This document shows, in pieces, positions 39,301-49,492 of a stretch of DNA of 64,000 nucleotides. Both the position numbers and the translations under genes were made by a program. Position 1 is the stretch's first letter. Each line of letters starts with the position of its first letter. The notes below the pieces were generated by a model that had not been told where the DNA came from, made no database searches, and worked only from the letters and a program-made list of their open reading frames with translations. This DNA comes from Lasioglossum baleicum (taxonomy: Eukaryota > Arthropoda > Insecta > Hymenoptera > Halictidae). The stretch lies in assembly GCF_051020765.1 (NCBI RefSeq), contig NC_134934.1, positions 13,964,001-14,028,000 of the forward strand. Direction: 5' to 3'.

Positions 39301-41994
39301 AGAACGGGAAGCTTTGTCGGTACATACACATATGTAACAGAAGCGAAGATAAGTGTGTGCTTGGCAATTTTGCTTTGAACTTTGCTTTGAATTTTGCTAA
39401 TCAATTTTCCATGAACATAGTTGGTTCGTTTAAATTTTCCTTTCAAACGAGTATACTATACATATAGTATGTACAAAGCAGATCGTGTTAATAACCTTTT
39501 AGACTTCCGCGGGAACCGCTGGAACGAATTAACCGCCGTAAGTCGAGTACAAAACACTATTAAAAAACGAAGGTACCGAATTTCTTTGTGCGCGTGTACG
39601 AAGAATCGTCGTAGAAGAAGCAGTAATTCCCAGTTGGCAGTATCCACCAGTGTCAATCACACAACCGCATACAATACATCGTACAGTAGCTAGTGCCGTA
39701 GTTACTCAGACCTAGACTCATCTATTTAAATACTATCATGCTATTGCTATCGCACACGTATCAAGAACGTAGAAACTAAAGAAAAAACGCATCGAAACGT
39801 ATCCATCCGCATCGAACAGCAAAATATGGAAAGTTCAACGAACACACGATTCGCGATCGACAGTATTCACGTGGTGCTCAAGTTCTGAAAAGGTGCCACG
39901 ACTTTTTTTTCATCTGTTCTTTTTTTTTAAATATATATTAATCCTCTTTTGTAATTCGCTAACGGGTTTGAAAATTTTCGCAACATTCTCGTGCTTGTTC
40001 CTTTAGGATGTGACAGCACCAGGGGTGGGAGGCGGGGGCGGTAAAGGGGTGGGAACCACGTGGCCGGATACAGTGAAGCAATCAGGAGCCGGTGGTACGT
40101 TGACACCCGCTGATAGGCACGGTTCAGTACAGGTGAGTGGACACCTCGGGATCCCTTATACCGTGTCCGTCCGTTTGTCCGTTCTCCTTTCTTTCCCTCG
40201 TTACACAGTTTTCTGTTTCTAATATGTTCGTGTCGCGTTGAATCTTGAATCCGCTTCTCTTGAACAGAAACTTGGAGAACGGCAAAGTTGACGGTTCTTC
40301 CTGTTCAGCTGGAACCTCTGCAAAGAGTTGCACAGTGGCTTCACAAGCTTTATTTCACAGATGATAGCATAAGTTCCTGCCCGATTTGGAAATAAAATTC
40401 AATGATTACGGAATGGTGACTGTATAAATTATTTTTTAACACTCCGCCGTGCAGTATGAAAATCGGGCACGAACTTATGCAATCGTCTAATAGATTCTAG
40501 AGTAGAACGGGCAACTGACGGCCCGCGAGCCGCACACCGTTTCTTTCCCCACTTCTCAGTGCCCACCAGCGTCTCCCACTATTCGAACTTACGAAAGAAA
40601 CTCTCCGGCTCCAGAGCCATAAGTCCAGAGATAAGGTCAAGGTAGGAGTGAAGAGTGGGGAAGAAGTTTCGCCCGGCTCTGTTCTAAAGTAATGTCTTTC
40701 TTTTTTTACAATTGCTCCTGAAAGACTGGAGCGTTAATCTATGAGAAAAGAATTGAATATCTTGATTCGAGAAATTTCACCACTGTGGAACACTTTTGAG
40801 CGTCTTCGTACATCCTTTGCTGTAGATTCTTGTCACGAGAGGGGAATATAGCTTCCCCCACTTTAACATTTTTGTAGAACATAGTGGGGGGGATAGCACA
40901 TAGTGCTACCTTGTGCTAGAGTTGGGCAAAACGTAATCTGATGAATGATTGAAATTACGATTAAGCCTGGGGATTTGATTAACGAATAAGGAAGGAATCA
41001 CAAGTTGTTGGAATCGATGTTCGTGATTGCTGTATTAATTATATTAATCATGAAACGATTACATTTTTTATTATGATTTAATCTCTGCACTTTTGCTGTA
41101 ATAACAGCACTGTGAACATTTTTTTTTCTGTTCACAGTTCATATTTCTCTTTCGTGACAAAAATCTCGAACTATTCTCTGTCCTCGATCGCCACCGAGCT
41201 TTTTCTTTCGCAATTGTTTTTTACCGAGTACAAAACCGAAGAAATAATCAAGGACGAGTTACAGGACGCTCTTCCCCCCGACTTTTCATTCTCGTTCTCC
41301 CAAATCCTCCTCTGTCTCGACCAGGAGAACGACGCGCACGAGCGCCCGGACAGTTTGTTGACTGTTCGCTCTATTTCTAGGCGAAGCGCCAATGGATTAT
41401 GGTCAGTTTAGAGGTTGCGAGAGTTGGTTTGTTGCAGCATGTTGACTTTGTATCGTTGATCGACTCACAGTCGTTTGTTTACCGCCACTAATCCCGACCG
41501 CTCGACACGCGCGTTTTCCAGCAAAAAATCGAAAGAGGCGAAATACCGCGGAAAGGAAAATCGGTGAACGCCGGTAGGAGAACCGCCTTCGCTTGCTCGC
41601 GCGGCGTTTCTCTCCGCGCGTTTCTTTCGGTTCGTTTTTTTTTCTTTTCTGCCGGCGCGGCGTCCGAGAGCGACTTATTAACCGAGTTAAATTAGTTATA
41701 TCACGTCTTAGAGTTTCACTTCGTTTGTATTGAGAACGTCTCATGAATATAAAGTGCCGCTTGTTTTCACGTAAAATTTACTATCTTGTTCCTTGCGACT
41801 TAGAGAACTCTTTGTATTATGTGTTACATCCTTCCACGTAAATACTCGTGTACTCGTTGTGTTATCACGTGTGTAGCTAGATCCTTGTTCTCCACATACA
41901 TAGATCGTTTTTCGGCTCACGGTGTACAGAGTATCCCATTGGTCGTCACGTTTTTTCCAGTACTTTTTATACATTATGTATTATATACCATACT

Positions 41995-42038
<44 letters not shown>

Positions 42039-44395
42039 TTTTTTTGTTTATGCGATCGGTTGTGCGGCAAGACTCATGAAAATCATTCTCACGATGATCT
42101 TTGTTGTATATTTAGGTGGTGTCCTCGACGAACGGAGAGTTGGCGAACGACGATCCAACAGCAGGACACTCGAATACACCAATCACAGCGCCGCAAGAGG
42201 TGGACATGGTCGACGAAACCAAGTTAGTATTAATCAATTTGATCTTTTGTTAATTGACTGGCCGGATCGGCTGTAGATCTCACCCACTAGATTGACAATA
42301 CTTGAATCTTCCTCAGAGTACATACTCTGCTACATCTCATTCTCAATTAACCGTTTCAATGTTTGATTAAGAGAGTAGACTCGTTTTTCCCAAGATGGGT
42401 TTATTCAGTAGTCAAAAGCGCTAGATAAAAGATCAGTCTAGGCCGCAATCGCCTTCAAAAGTCCCATTTGTACGTTTACAAGGCGTAATCTGCATAAAGC
42501 ATAAATCTGCGACAGCTACATATTGCCCAATAATGCAAATAACGTCTCATAAACGTGAAAATAGGACTTTCGAGGACGATTGCGGCCTAGATTGATGTAG
42601 CAATTTTGACTACTGAAAAACCCCATCTTTGCAATCCTAGAAACGAGTCCACCCCCTTCAATCATGAATTAATGCCTGTATAACGTCTATCCAAATAACA
42701 GAAATCAACAATTCTTTTAAATAAATCGATCAACAGCAATATCATTCACAAACCTAATAATCTAGTCAGCTCTTTCGAGATTGCTATTTAGAATAAAATG
42801 ATCAAGCTTCTTTTAAATACATCCTATTCATAGAAAATGAATAGACTTCCTCCAGCCGAAGTGTTGACACGCATTAATTCGCATGCCTCTGGGTTCTCTC
42901 CATAAATGGATATTAACGACCATTTGAATAGTGTAATTAACATGGTAGAAAGGTAGCAGGGATCCTATAACATCGGCAGCGGAGAATATTATCTGTTCAA
43001 GGTCACTGGGCGTGGCTTGCACCGCAGATCAACCGCCCACCGCTTCATTACACCACGCCCATGAGAAAAAGGACTCTCGACCTTGAACAAACAATATTCT
43101 CCACACGATTGCAACGAAAACCTAGTTAACACTTTCTTGTAGCAGGGTTTTTCTACTTGTAACTCATACCTTCTGCATGATACATGTTAAATCTCCTCTA
43201 TCTATCCTATTTCAGAATCAAATCTTTGTCTACAAACAAAAAGCGTTGTCGTGGATGCGGAAAGTTTCTACGCCGAAGTTCACGCACTCCTACGTCCACC
43301 GATCATTCCAACCCGATTCCTGAACTTGGTTTACTAGCTGAGCACAAGTGGCCATTACAGAAATTCCTTCAGTCTAACATTCGAACGAAGTACAATATTC
43401 CTAAGATTCATCGTTGATTCTCCAAGATCGAAATAAAAAAAAAAATAGAAATAAAAAAAAGAGTACGAACACTTTGAAACAGGCATCTTTGATGTCGAGA
43501 AGACGTTTCTTTATTAACCCTTGGCACTCGAATGCTAAATTGCTGTACCATTATCCAAAATATTGTTTACATTAATAAAGAAGTTGGTATCGAATCAATT
43601 ACTAAACGTTTAACTATTGTATGAGGTGTTATACTTTTTATTTTATACATATTACGATTATTCTAGGTCGGCGGAAATGTATAATTTTCGAGTTAAAATA
43701 GCTCCGAGTGCAAAGGGTTAATTCTCTATTTTCGTACAGTGTTGTACGATCGGTAACGTTCGTTAGGTTTAATGTTAAATTCAAATATTCCTATTGTTTC
43801 AATAAAATAATTTCAGTGTTTCAATCAAACTTGTTATATTGTATAAAAAAAAGACCCTAAAATCAAATTGGGCATGTCTGTTTTTCTTTGAGACATAGAA
43901 TGAGGAACTGTCACACAAACATTTGAGTTTTCAAAACAATCAGGCTCTCTCGTCTGACCTGAAATGGTACATCTTCATTCACATTAATTCTTATAAATTT
44001 ATATTAAATCTGCTAGTTAAACCCTGTCTATCTTTAGCTAAACCATCGTCTATCCTTCCAAGTAGTGTTCCTTAGCCAGGACAACAGCTCCCACTTCAAC
44101 TACTTCTGCTCTTATACTGCTCTTCGACACACGCCTTCGTGTCTGGACACACCGCCTGTAGCCATCACACTATCCAGAGAACAGAAACTAAACCAAAACA
44201 AACCGAAAGAAAAGAGAAAAACCAAGCTTTTTTGGAATGCGTGCTCCCCTGCGTCCCGTTGTCGTGCTGCATGTTGGTGTCCTAGCGTAAGACGTACGAA
44301 AGAAGACGACTCTAAGTCCTATTAGTGTTGGTTTTTTTTACAGATGCTGTTGCTTCTTCAAACGGAAGAAGAAGAAAAGTGGAAGGCAAAAGTGA
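30330..44395 (+). CDS. gish: Casein kinase 1 gamma (gilgamesh), 3' part of the gene
   Basis: CK1-gamma is a membrane-anchored Ser/Thr kinase of Wnt, Hedgehog, planar-polarity and vesicle-traffic pathways. Visible coding exons are 30330-30370, 31282-31351, 31663-31811, 33345-33579, 35566-35885, 38516-38590, 40007-40132, 42116-42222 and 44344-44395. All have GT-AG borders and their phases join in one frame. The first encodes GKNLYNNEHVAIKM with the ATP-binding lysine. The fourth has the catalytic YRDIKPEN, the DFG of DFGLAKEY, and SIN in place of APE, which is typical of CK1. The fifth completes the kinase C-lobe. The tail matches vertebrate CK1-gamma closely (ADRHGSVQVVSSTNGEL, DDPTAGHSNTPITAP) and ends in KCCCFFKRRKKKSGRQK, the polybasic Cys-rich membrane-anchor motif, stop 44393-44395. 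The N-terminal exon with the start codon and glycine loop is not in the window as far as I can see. Identification is very secure. Confidence 0.96.
32485..32953. mobile_element. Family K Tc1/mariner-like MITE in a gish intron
   Basis: The termini are CACTGAGAAAAAAAA and the inverted TTTTTTTCTCAGTG, both bordered by TA (32483-84, 32954-55). It is 469 bp, very AT-rich and non-coding. It lies in the intron between the exons at 31663 and 33345. Confidence 0.82.
32981..33151. mobile_element. Family A hAT-like MITE, copy A8
   Basis: The termini are TAGACAGCGGATGTTTATGC and the inverted AAATCCGCTGTCTA. The flanks CCAATTAG and CTAATAAG agree at 6 of 8. It is 171 bp, 27 bp downstream of element K. 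Confidence 0.85.
33206..33272. mobile_element. Family B right-end fragment
   Basis: GAAAATGTTCTAGATTGAAA, then AATAGTTTCGAGTGCAAAGGG, followed by TTAA (33269-33272). The left end is absent. Confidence 0.65.
33803..33959. mobile_element. Family A MITE, copy A9, in a gish intron
   Basis: The termini are GAGACTGCGGATCTTTATGC and the inverted GCGTAAAGATCCGCAGTCTA. It is 157 bp. It lies in the intron between the exons at 33345 and 35566. Confidence 0.75.
33960..35565 (+). other. gish intron, remainder
   Basis: There are no exons or clear elements. A GAAAGA-rich purine run at 35460-35520 lies just upstream of the acceptor of the exon at 35566. Confidence 0.5.
36340..36790 (+). repeat. Diverged tandem repeat in a gish intron, about four units
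   Basis: The motif GCTAGTTACCATGTTTACAG, then CTTCTTCGAATACTGAAGATATTA, recurs in altered form near 36390, 36490, 36580 and 36670, each time followed by a copy of CCTTCTAATGAAAA. Spacing is roughly 90-110 bp. There is no coding capacity. Confidence 0.55.
39032..39103 (+). CDS. gish: Candidate 72-nt cassette exon of gish
   Basis: Between the exons ending at 38590 and starting at 40007 lies a stretch preceded by TAG acceptor bases and followed by a strong GTAAGC donor. It is exactly 24 codons and phase 0 at both ends, so it can be included or skipped without changing frame. It encodes the acidic peptide ECDDFEEDVVLMLDEVHIEM followed by QGNY. The in-frame codon just upstream is TAG, so the open stretch begins at the acceptor. 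The polypyrimidine tract is weak. An alternative reading is a relic of a P-element/THAP-type transposase, whose catalytic region has a similar hydrophobic-DE run. I know of no matching CK1-gamma segment in vertebrates. Confidence 0.45.
40363..40487. mobile_element. Family H mariner-like MITE in a gish intron
   Basis: The termini are GCATAAGTTCCTGCCCGATT and the inverted AATCGGGCACGAACTTATGC, a near-perfect 20-bp inverted repeat. The whole element is about 125 bp. Confidence 0.75.
40497..40693. mobile_element. Possible hAT (Charlie-like) MITE, family L
   Basis: The left side reads GGGCAACTGACGGCCCGCGA, the style of hAT-Charlie ends. CCCCACTTCTC on the left pairs with GAAGAGTGGGG on the right, and AGAAC pairs with GTTCT at the tips. 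Boundaries are uncertain. Confidence 0.45.
40917..41070. mobile_element. Family C fragment (one end)
   Basis: TAGAGTTGGGCAAAACGTAA, then alternating ATTACGATTAA cores, matches the left part of the 3.5-kb element. The far terminus is missing. Confidence 0.5.
42000..42036 (+). repeat. (TC)n microsatellite
   Basis: It is a perfect dinucleotide run about 80 bp before the acceptor of the exon at 42116. Confidence 0.95.
42370..42660. mobile_element. Family G long-TIR MITE in a gish intron
   Basis: The left arm (GACTCGTTTTTCCCAAGATG to AGGCCGCAATCG) pairs with the right arm (CGATTGCGGCCTAG to CATCTTTGCAATCCTAGAAA, CGAGTC) over about 95 bp, leaving a loop of about 85 bp. A fragment of the same family lies at 9.8-9.9 kb. 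Confidence 0.75.
43216..43417 (+). CDS. gish: Candidate alternative last exon of gish, different C-terminal tail
   Basis: A good acceptor (TATCCTATTTCAG, ends 43215) leads into an open frame whose first base completes the AA left by the exon ending at 42222. The resulting lysine codon is the same join used by the Cys-rich exon at 44344. The frame runs 66 further codons to TGA at 43415-43417. It encodes IKSLSTNKKRCRGCGKFLRR, then a Ser/Thr/Pro-rich stretch, and ends TKYNIPKIHR. An AATAAA follows the stop by 15 nt (43432-43437), with another at 43450. The product would lack the CCCFFKRRK anchor but keep a basic CxxC tail. The splice logic is seen in the sequence; use of the exon is inferred. 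Confidence 0.6.
43514..43721. mobile_element. Family B MITE, complete, reverse orientation
   Basis: TTAA lies at both edges (43514-43517, 43718-43721). The ends are CCCTTGGCACTCG and CCGAGTGCAAAGGG. It lies about 60 bp past the alternative gish last exon's second AATAAA. Confidence 0.85.
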
Positions 44396-45300
44396 CTGTC
44401 TGTTGTCATCGATCTTGGGGGGGCAGTACAGTGCGCGTGTAACAGTGCGGTGCGAGTCTGCGAGGATCGAGACGTCGTCGAGGCTTTGCGGATCAACGAG
44501 CCGAATCTTCGTCGAAGGATTGTCGGTTCACCGAAATGGCGGATACTGTCGAAGAAGACCGGACATCGATCGATTCTTCGGGATTCGTCGTCACGGGCCA
44601 CGATGACACGTCGCAAACAACGCCGCAATCGAATCCAACCACCACCATACAGCCATCATTATTACTGCTATTATTACTACTATTATTATCATGATTATTA
44701 TCACGATTAACTATTTTTTTTTGCTCCTCTCTTCCTTTTTGTCTCTCCTTTTACGATTTACAATGTCTCATTACAATTTGATTATCCTTTAATTTCACAA
44801 TTTATTGTATTATTATTTTATTATTATTTTATTATTATTATTATTATTATTATTCGTAAATATGATTGTCATTGTCATCTCGTGTCCACGAATACACACA
44901 ACACCATCATCGTTTGTTGGATCAACATCATCGTCGCCGATTCACGACGTCGATGTGTTACAAAACTCTACACCCATTTCTCAACGTATTGTAAAACTCT
45001 CTCGTGTCCACCGTTGACTGAGGACGACCCCGTGGGCCCTTGAGTTCAAGGGCCTCGGTAAAGTTCAGTATACATATATACATATTATATATATAAATAC
45101 ATATACATATATATATATACATAATATATATATTACCCGGCAAATTTCGGTGTCCACCCGAGCACCTAGCTGCGCGTAACGAAGAAAATAAAGAAACAGA
45201 GAAAAAACTAACGTTAAAGGAATTGACGTGCCGATGGTGAAAGAACGCGTTCGTGCCTACGACACACACAGACACACAATATACACATACACACACACAC
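44396..45300 (+). other. gish 3' UTR (proximal part, inferred)
   Basis: After the stop at 44395 there is no further splice-compatible coding sequence. The stretch holds a TAC/TTA-rich run (44640-44700), a second (TTA)n run (44805-44855), AT dinucleotide runs (45060-45130) and an AATAAA at 45187-45192 that could end the short transcript. The poly(A) site is inferred. Confidence 0.55.
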
Positions 45301-47460
45301 TTATTGTTGAATCATGTTAACGCCGGCTTGGCGATCAGCTAATGATTAAATAGCCGATTGCTGCGACTACTAGTGTGTTGCGATACTTGTATCGACGTTT
45401 CTCAAACTACCGGACGCATCAGAGCGATATATTTCAGAGATTTTATTTGAACGATCGCCTGGATTCAAAGAGCTTGGGCTGTTATGGCAATTTAATCGAT
45501 CCTCGACTGCCTTAATCGACTCTCCGATAGTTTGTAAAATTATTTACACCAATGGTAATTTTATGCTTAACCATTGTGTAGCCAACCGGGTACCCAATTT
45601 ACTGCATTTCTTTCAATAACTTGTTAATGCTCCTCTGAAACTATTACAAAATTTCTTTGAATCTGCATTCTTTGCTCGCTAATATATGAATTTCTAGTCT
45701 TAAAATGAGTATTTGTGCAAATATGTTAAATACAAAAGGTTTTAACCCCTTGCCCTACGATTTATTTTACGGTTTCAGTGATTAGAACTTTTTTGTAGAT
45801 CATAATTTCTTAAAAAAGGAGAAAATTTAGATCTATCGTATGCCTATTAGGTTCTCCAATAGCTGTACATTAACAAAACCAAAATAGAATTTTATTTCGG
45901 TTTAAAGGAAGTTATTAACATACATTTTTATCAGAATCTGTTCAGAATCTTCATCGCCAGTCAGACACGATATTGTAAGGCAATAATCTATACATTTTGG
46001 TTGGCTACAGAAGAGTTAATATACATACCAACTTCGCTAGATAATAGAAACATTGTTCTGTGTAAAAATACTTCGCAAGAATCCTCTCAGACAGTTAAGG
46101 GCTGAATAAACGAATAAATCGAAGAAACATCCGCGCGCAAACTGCGATACGAATAGCCAGGCTTCGACGAAAGTGATTTTTATAAGAAATTAAGGCCGAG
46201 TCGCTCGGACGCCCGGTAGATTGATCGTCGTGTCAAAGCCGAGATCTCATTTCACTGAAACTTCTGCTTCTGTCGAGGTCCGAAACACGCTCGTCCTGTC
46301 CGATCCAGCTGGAAAGGCATGAAACTGAAAGAACAGGTTCATACTAATGAATAATGAATGTTTCGTTACCGTTTAATTTCTCTGATAATCTGCTTCGTTT
46401 GTCCTTTATTGTTTCCCTTCGTTTCTGTCATGTTTTGAATTGTACACGAGCCGCAGAAAGCGAACGTGCAACAGTATTAACGCTATAGATGTGATCTTAA
46501 TAATCGCGTTGATCGTAATTTTAGCGAATTCGTTTTATCTTTCACGACTTCTTTTGTGCCTCACACTGCCTGCCGCTCGCTCTATCCAAAGTGTCCAGAA
46601 ATTTCGCGGCGATTTTGCGTCCGATTTTGCGTAGGACCTAGAAAGTGATTAATGTGAACGCTTTGATCGCCGCTGATCGTTTGCGTACCGTCGGCGCTTT
46701 TCGCACAATTATTATAATTATCGAGGGATATTCAGAATGAACTGTATTGTGATGCTAGTTGGTAACATGGCTAGCAAGATGTACGCTCTACAGCGGTTGT
46801 CAAAGCGTTAGGTATACAGGAAATGATAACTATGACCAGGACAAAGAGTCACTTTGAAATCACGAAGGATTTCGTTATCGCTTTTTGATAAATGCGTTAT
46901 CTTTTTCTTATTTTTATACTGGAAATGCAGAGGACTGCGCTATGGTCGCGAAGTTTACGGAACACCTTGCGCAAGCAATACGTTCATGAAGACACCGCAC
47001 TTGTACATAATGTATGAACAAATATTTTGCTACGGAGCCGCTATATCCTGCGTCGGGTACGCGACGCGTTTCACTTAATTGTATATTATTTAATAAAGCT
47101 GTGTATCCACCAAAGGAAACACCACGGAACTTTTTGTTGCTAATTGTCGCTCGTGCTACGGACTCCTCTATAACAAACCCTCTCCCCTCAACTCCGAAAG
47201 TCAACATTTTGTTGGTCTTGAACTGAGCAACAACTCCAGCAACAAGATGTTCCAGAAAGGAACGTTTACAGACTCTGTAAACTTCCTAAGTCTTCATGAG
47301 CGCAACGTGCTGTAATACTTACATGAACAGTTCCGTTAAAGTTCTCGGGGAGAATGTTTGCAGAGAACGTAATCGAAAATTAGTCGAAGATTAATTAGAC
47401 TTTGCGCGCTTCTCGGGAACAGTTGCACGAAGGATTGAGAATACAAATTGATTTAAAAAG
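45301..47460. other. No gene seen
   Basis: This is AT-rich sequence downstream of gish and may be part of an extended 3' UTR. No elements were recognised. Confidence 0.45.
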
Positions 47461-47462
47461 TA

Positions 47463-47871
47463 CAGTCTTTCCTCGCATAGTGTCACTTTCGTCTCTGCGG
47501 ATAGTGTTACCTTTTTATTTTTTATTCTTTATTTCCGGAACTTTTAGTAACATATTTGTGAAATTTCCTGATTAAAAAGAAGACCAAATTCGACAGAGTT
47601 CCAATCATATTTACCTACATCATAGCGAGTTATGATCACACTTTAAATCGGTAAATATGGTCGAAATTATGCCGGTATTTAGACTCATTTTGATTCGAAG
47701 AAGCTCATAAATACGTTGGTAAAAGTTCTGTTAGAAAAAATGAAAAATAAAAAGCTTTCCTATATGCATTGACCGTTGGTCCCTCTTTGTCCTCCCATGT
47801 TCGGCAAACTTAAAAAAACGTAGTATCTCTACCTCTACGCTTTCTGAGTAACACTATGCGAGGGAAGACTG
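47463..47871. mobile_element. Family D Tigger/pogo-like MITE
   Basis: The termini are CAGTCTTTCCTCGCATAGTG and the inverted CACTATGCGAGGGAAGACTG, with TA on both sides (47461-62, 47872-73). It is 409 bp and non-coding. The CAGT start and TA target resemble pogo-type elements. Confidence 0.85.
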
Positions 47872-47905
47872 TAGTACTCTCCGTGTTTCACAAGTTGTCC
47901 CTCGA

Positions 47906-48020
47906 GACGGCACAGAGGCAAAGAGGGACCTTGCTCGCAGCCAATAGACACACACGCTTCAGTCAATAATTCGGCTAAAATTCCTGCCAGGAGATAACTT
48001 GCGAGGCCCGGAGAGAGTAC
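47906..48020. repeat. Interspersed repeat J, copy 2
   Basis: It is the same ordered blocks as copy 1 at 15.7 kb, in the same orientation, starting 34 bp beyond element D. Confidence 0.65.
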
Positions 48021-49010
48021 ATCGTTACAAAATGAATAGAAATAAATCAGACGATTGAGACTATCTATGGAAAATGGAGAAACTCGGTGAATTTGAATCC
48101 TGAGGAGCGTGCACGGTTGAATAAATCGGTGAACGAATAAAATTGAATTGAGTAAAGAAAAATAGAAACCCGGAAGGTTGATTTCAGTTTCATGCCTTCC
48201 ACGACGAGTCGTCGGAAAAGCGTAGTATATGCCGGTGAGTCCAAGCTCCGTTTTCACATAACATATCGAGAGTGAAGAAGCACGTAAGAGTTACTTGTCC
48301 GTAGATAGAAATGTCCGTCGCGAACAAATCTCCTAGGGCGTAGGTCGTGAGAAACTATACATATGATATAACAAGACCGATACCGTTCATCCGTGTTCTA
48401 CCAAGAGAAAACAAAGAACAAGCCGAGAGATTCGAGGAATTTTCGAGTAGAGAGAAAGAGAGAGAGTGAAAGAGAGTGTGAAAGAGTCTCCTCTTTTTAT
48501 TCGTTTCCTCGAGCACCGCGAGAGTGCGAACGAGCGAAAAGAAACACAGAAAAATAGAGAACCAAAACACGCCTGTAATTGATCGTCGACGTTACCAGCC
48601 GATTTTCGATACCGTCTGAAACGAGACAGAAAACCTGTTCGGAATCGACGCGGAAAGACACGTTCGAACGGGGGAGGAGTAGATAGAAATATATTCGCGA
48701 GAACTGTGAAAAAAATACGTGGTGCAGTGTCTTCTTTTTCGCGAGGAACCACGTCGAGGAGACTTCCGGTACCACGACGTCGACCGAGACATCAGCGTTG
48801 CGCAGTGATATATACATTATTATTATATACGATAGAGATCCGTGTAGGATGTTCTCGAAACGCACTTGAGCGATCATGAGATACTTAAGGTACCCGCGAA
48901 ACCCGACGTTGCCGAATAGGGAAAAGGATCTCGTCTTATGACCGATTAACGCTAAACGTACCACCGCGGGTCGTACAACCCCGGTTCCGGACTCTTTTAT
49001 TTCACTGTTA
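48021..49010. other. No gene seen
   Basis: A GA-rich run (48440-48490) and mixed sequence. The long minus-strand open frames are not supported by any motif. Confidence 0.45.
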
Positions 49011-49492
49011 TACAAATCTGTGGTTGTTAGAAAGAATGTCACCGCATGTCACTATTTCAAAAAATTGGAGTCTATGATTGAGCTTTATAGTATAGGATTT
49101 ACGCCTTTACCAGAAGAAAAGTCATGAAAATAAATTCGGAAGGCTCAAAAGAATAATGTAATTTAACCAATGTCCTATGTCAAAGCATTAGTGATCAAAA
49201 CTTTAGACGACAATACCTCGAAAGTGCAATTACGTAACATGCGGTGTTTTTCCTGACAACCACAGAAATTATCTAGACGCTCCCGTGGGGAATTCTGTGG
49301 CTGCCGTTTGAAGTTTTGATCACTAATGCTTTGTCATAGGACAACGATGAAATTGCATTATTTTTGTTGAGCCTTTCGAAGTTATTTCCATGACTTTTTT
49401 CTGGTAAATACTATAGAGTTCAATGAATGCATAAACTCAAACTGTTTGAAATTCTGACATGCGGCGTTTTTCCTTGGAACCGCAGAATTGTT
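49011..49492. mobile_element. Foldback element with arms of about 180 bp
   Basis: The left arm (49011-49195) and right arm (about 49310-49492) are inverted repeats throughout, for example GCATTAGTGATCAAAACTTT pairing with AAGTTTTGATCACTAATGC. A terminal-like block (CATGCGGTGTTTTTCC, then AACCACAGAA) occurs at both tips and again in the centre at 49238-49275. It is non-coding. Confidence 0.75.

Noticed and set aside
43008..43066. GGGCGTGGC and CCACGCCC pair as a copy of the 41-bp unit
   Set aside because: Only the short box is shared, the surrounding unit sequence does not match, and the two boxes are in opposite orientation.
48387..49042. Overlapping 121- and 181-codon minus-strand frames
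   Set aside because: No recognisable domain. They overlap the foldback element and a GA-rich run, and frame choice is arbitrary.
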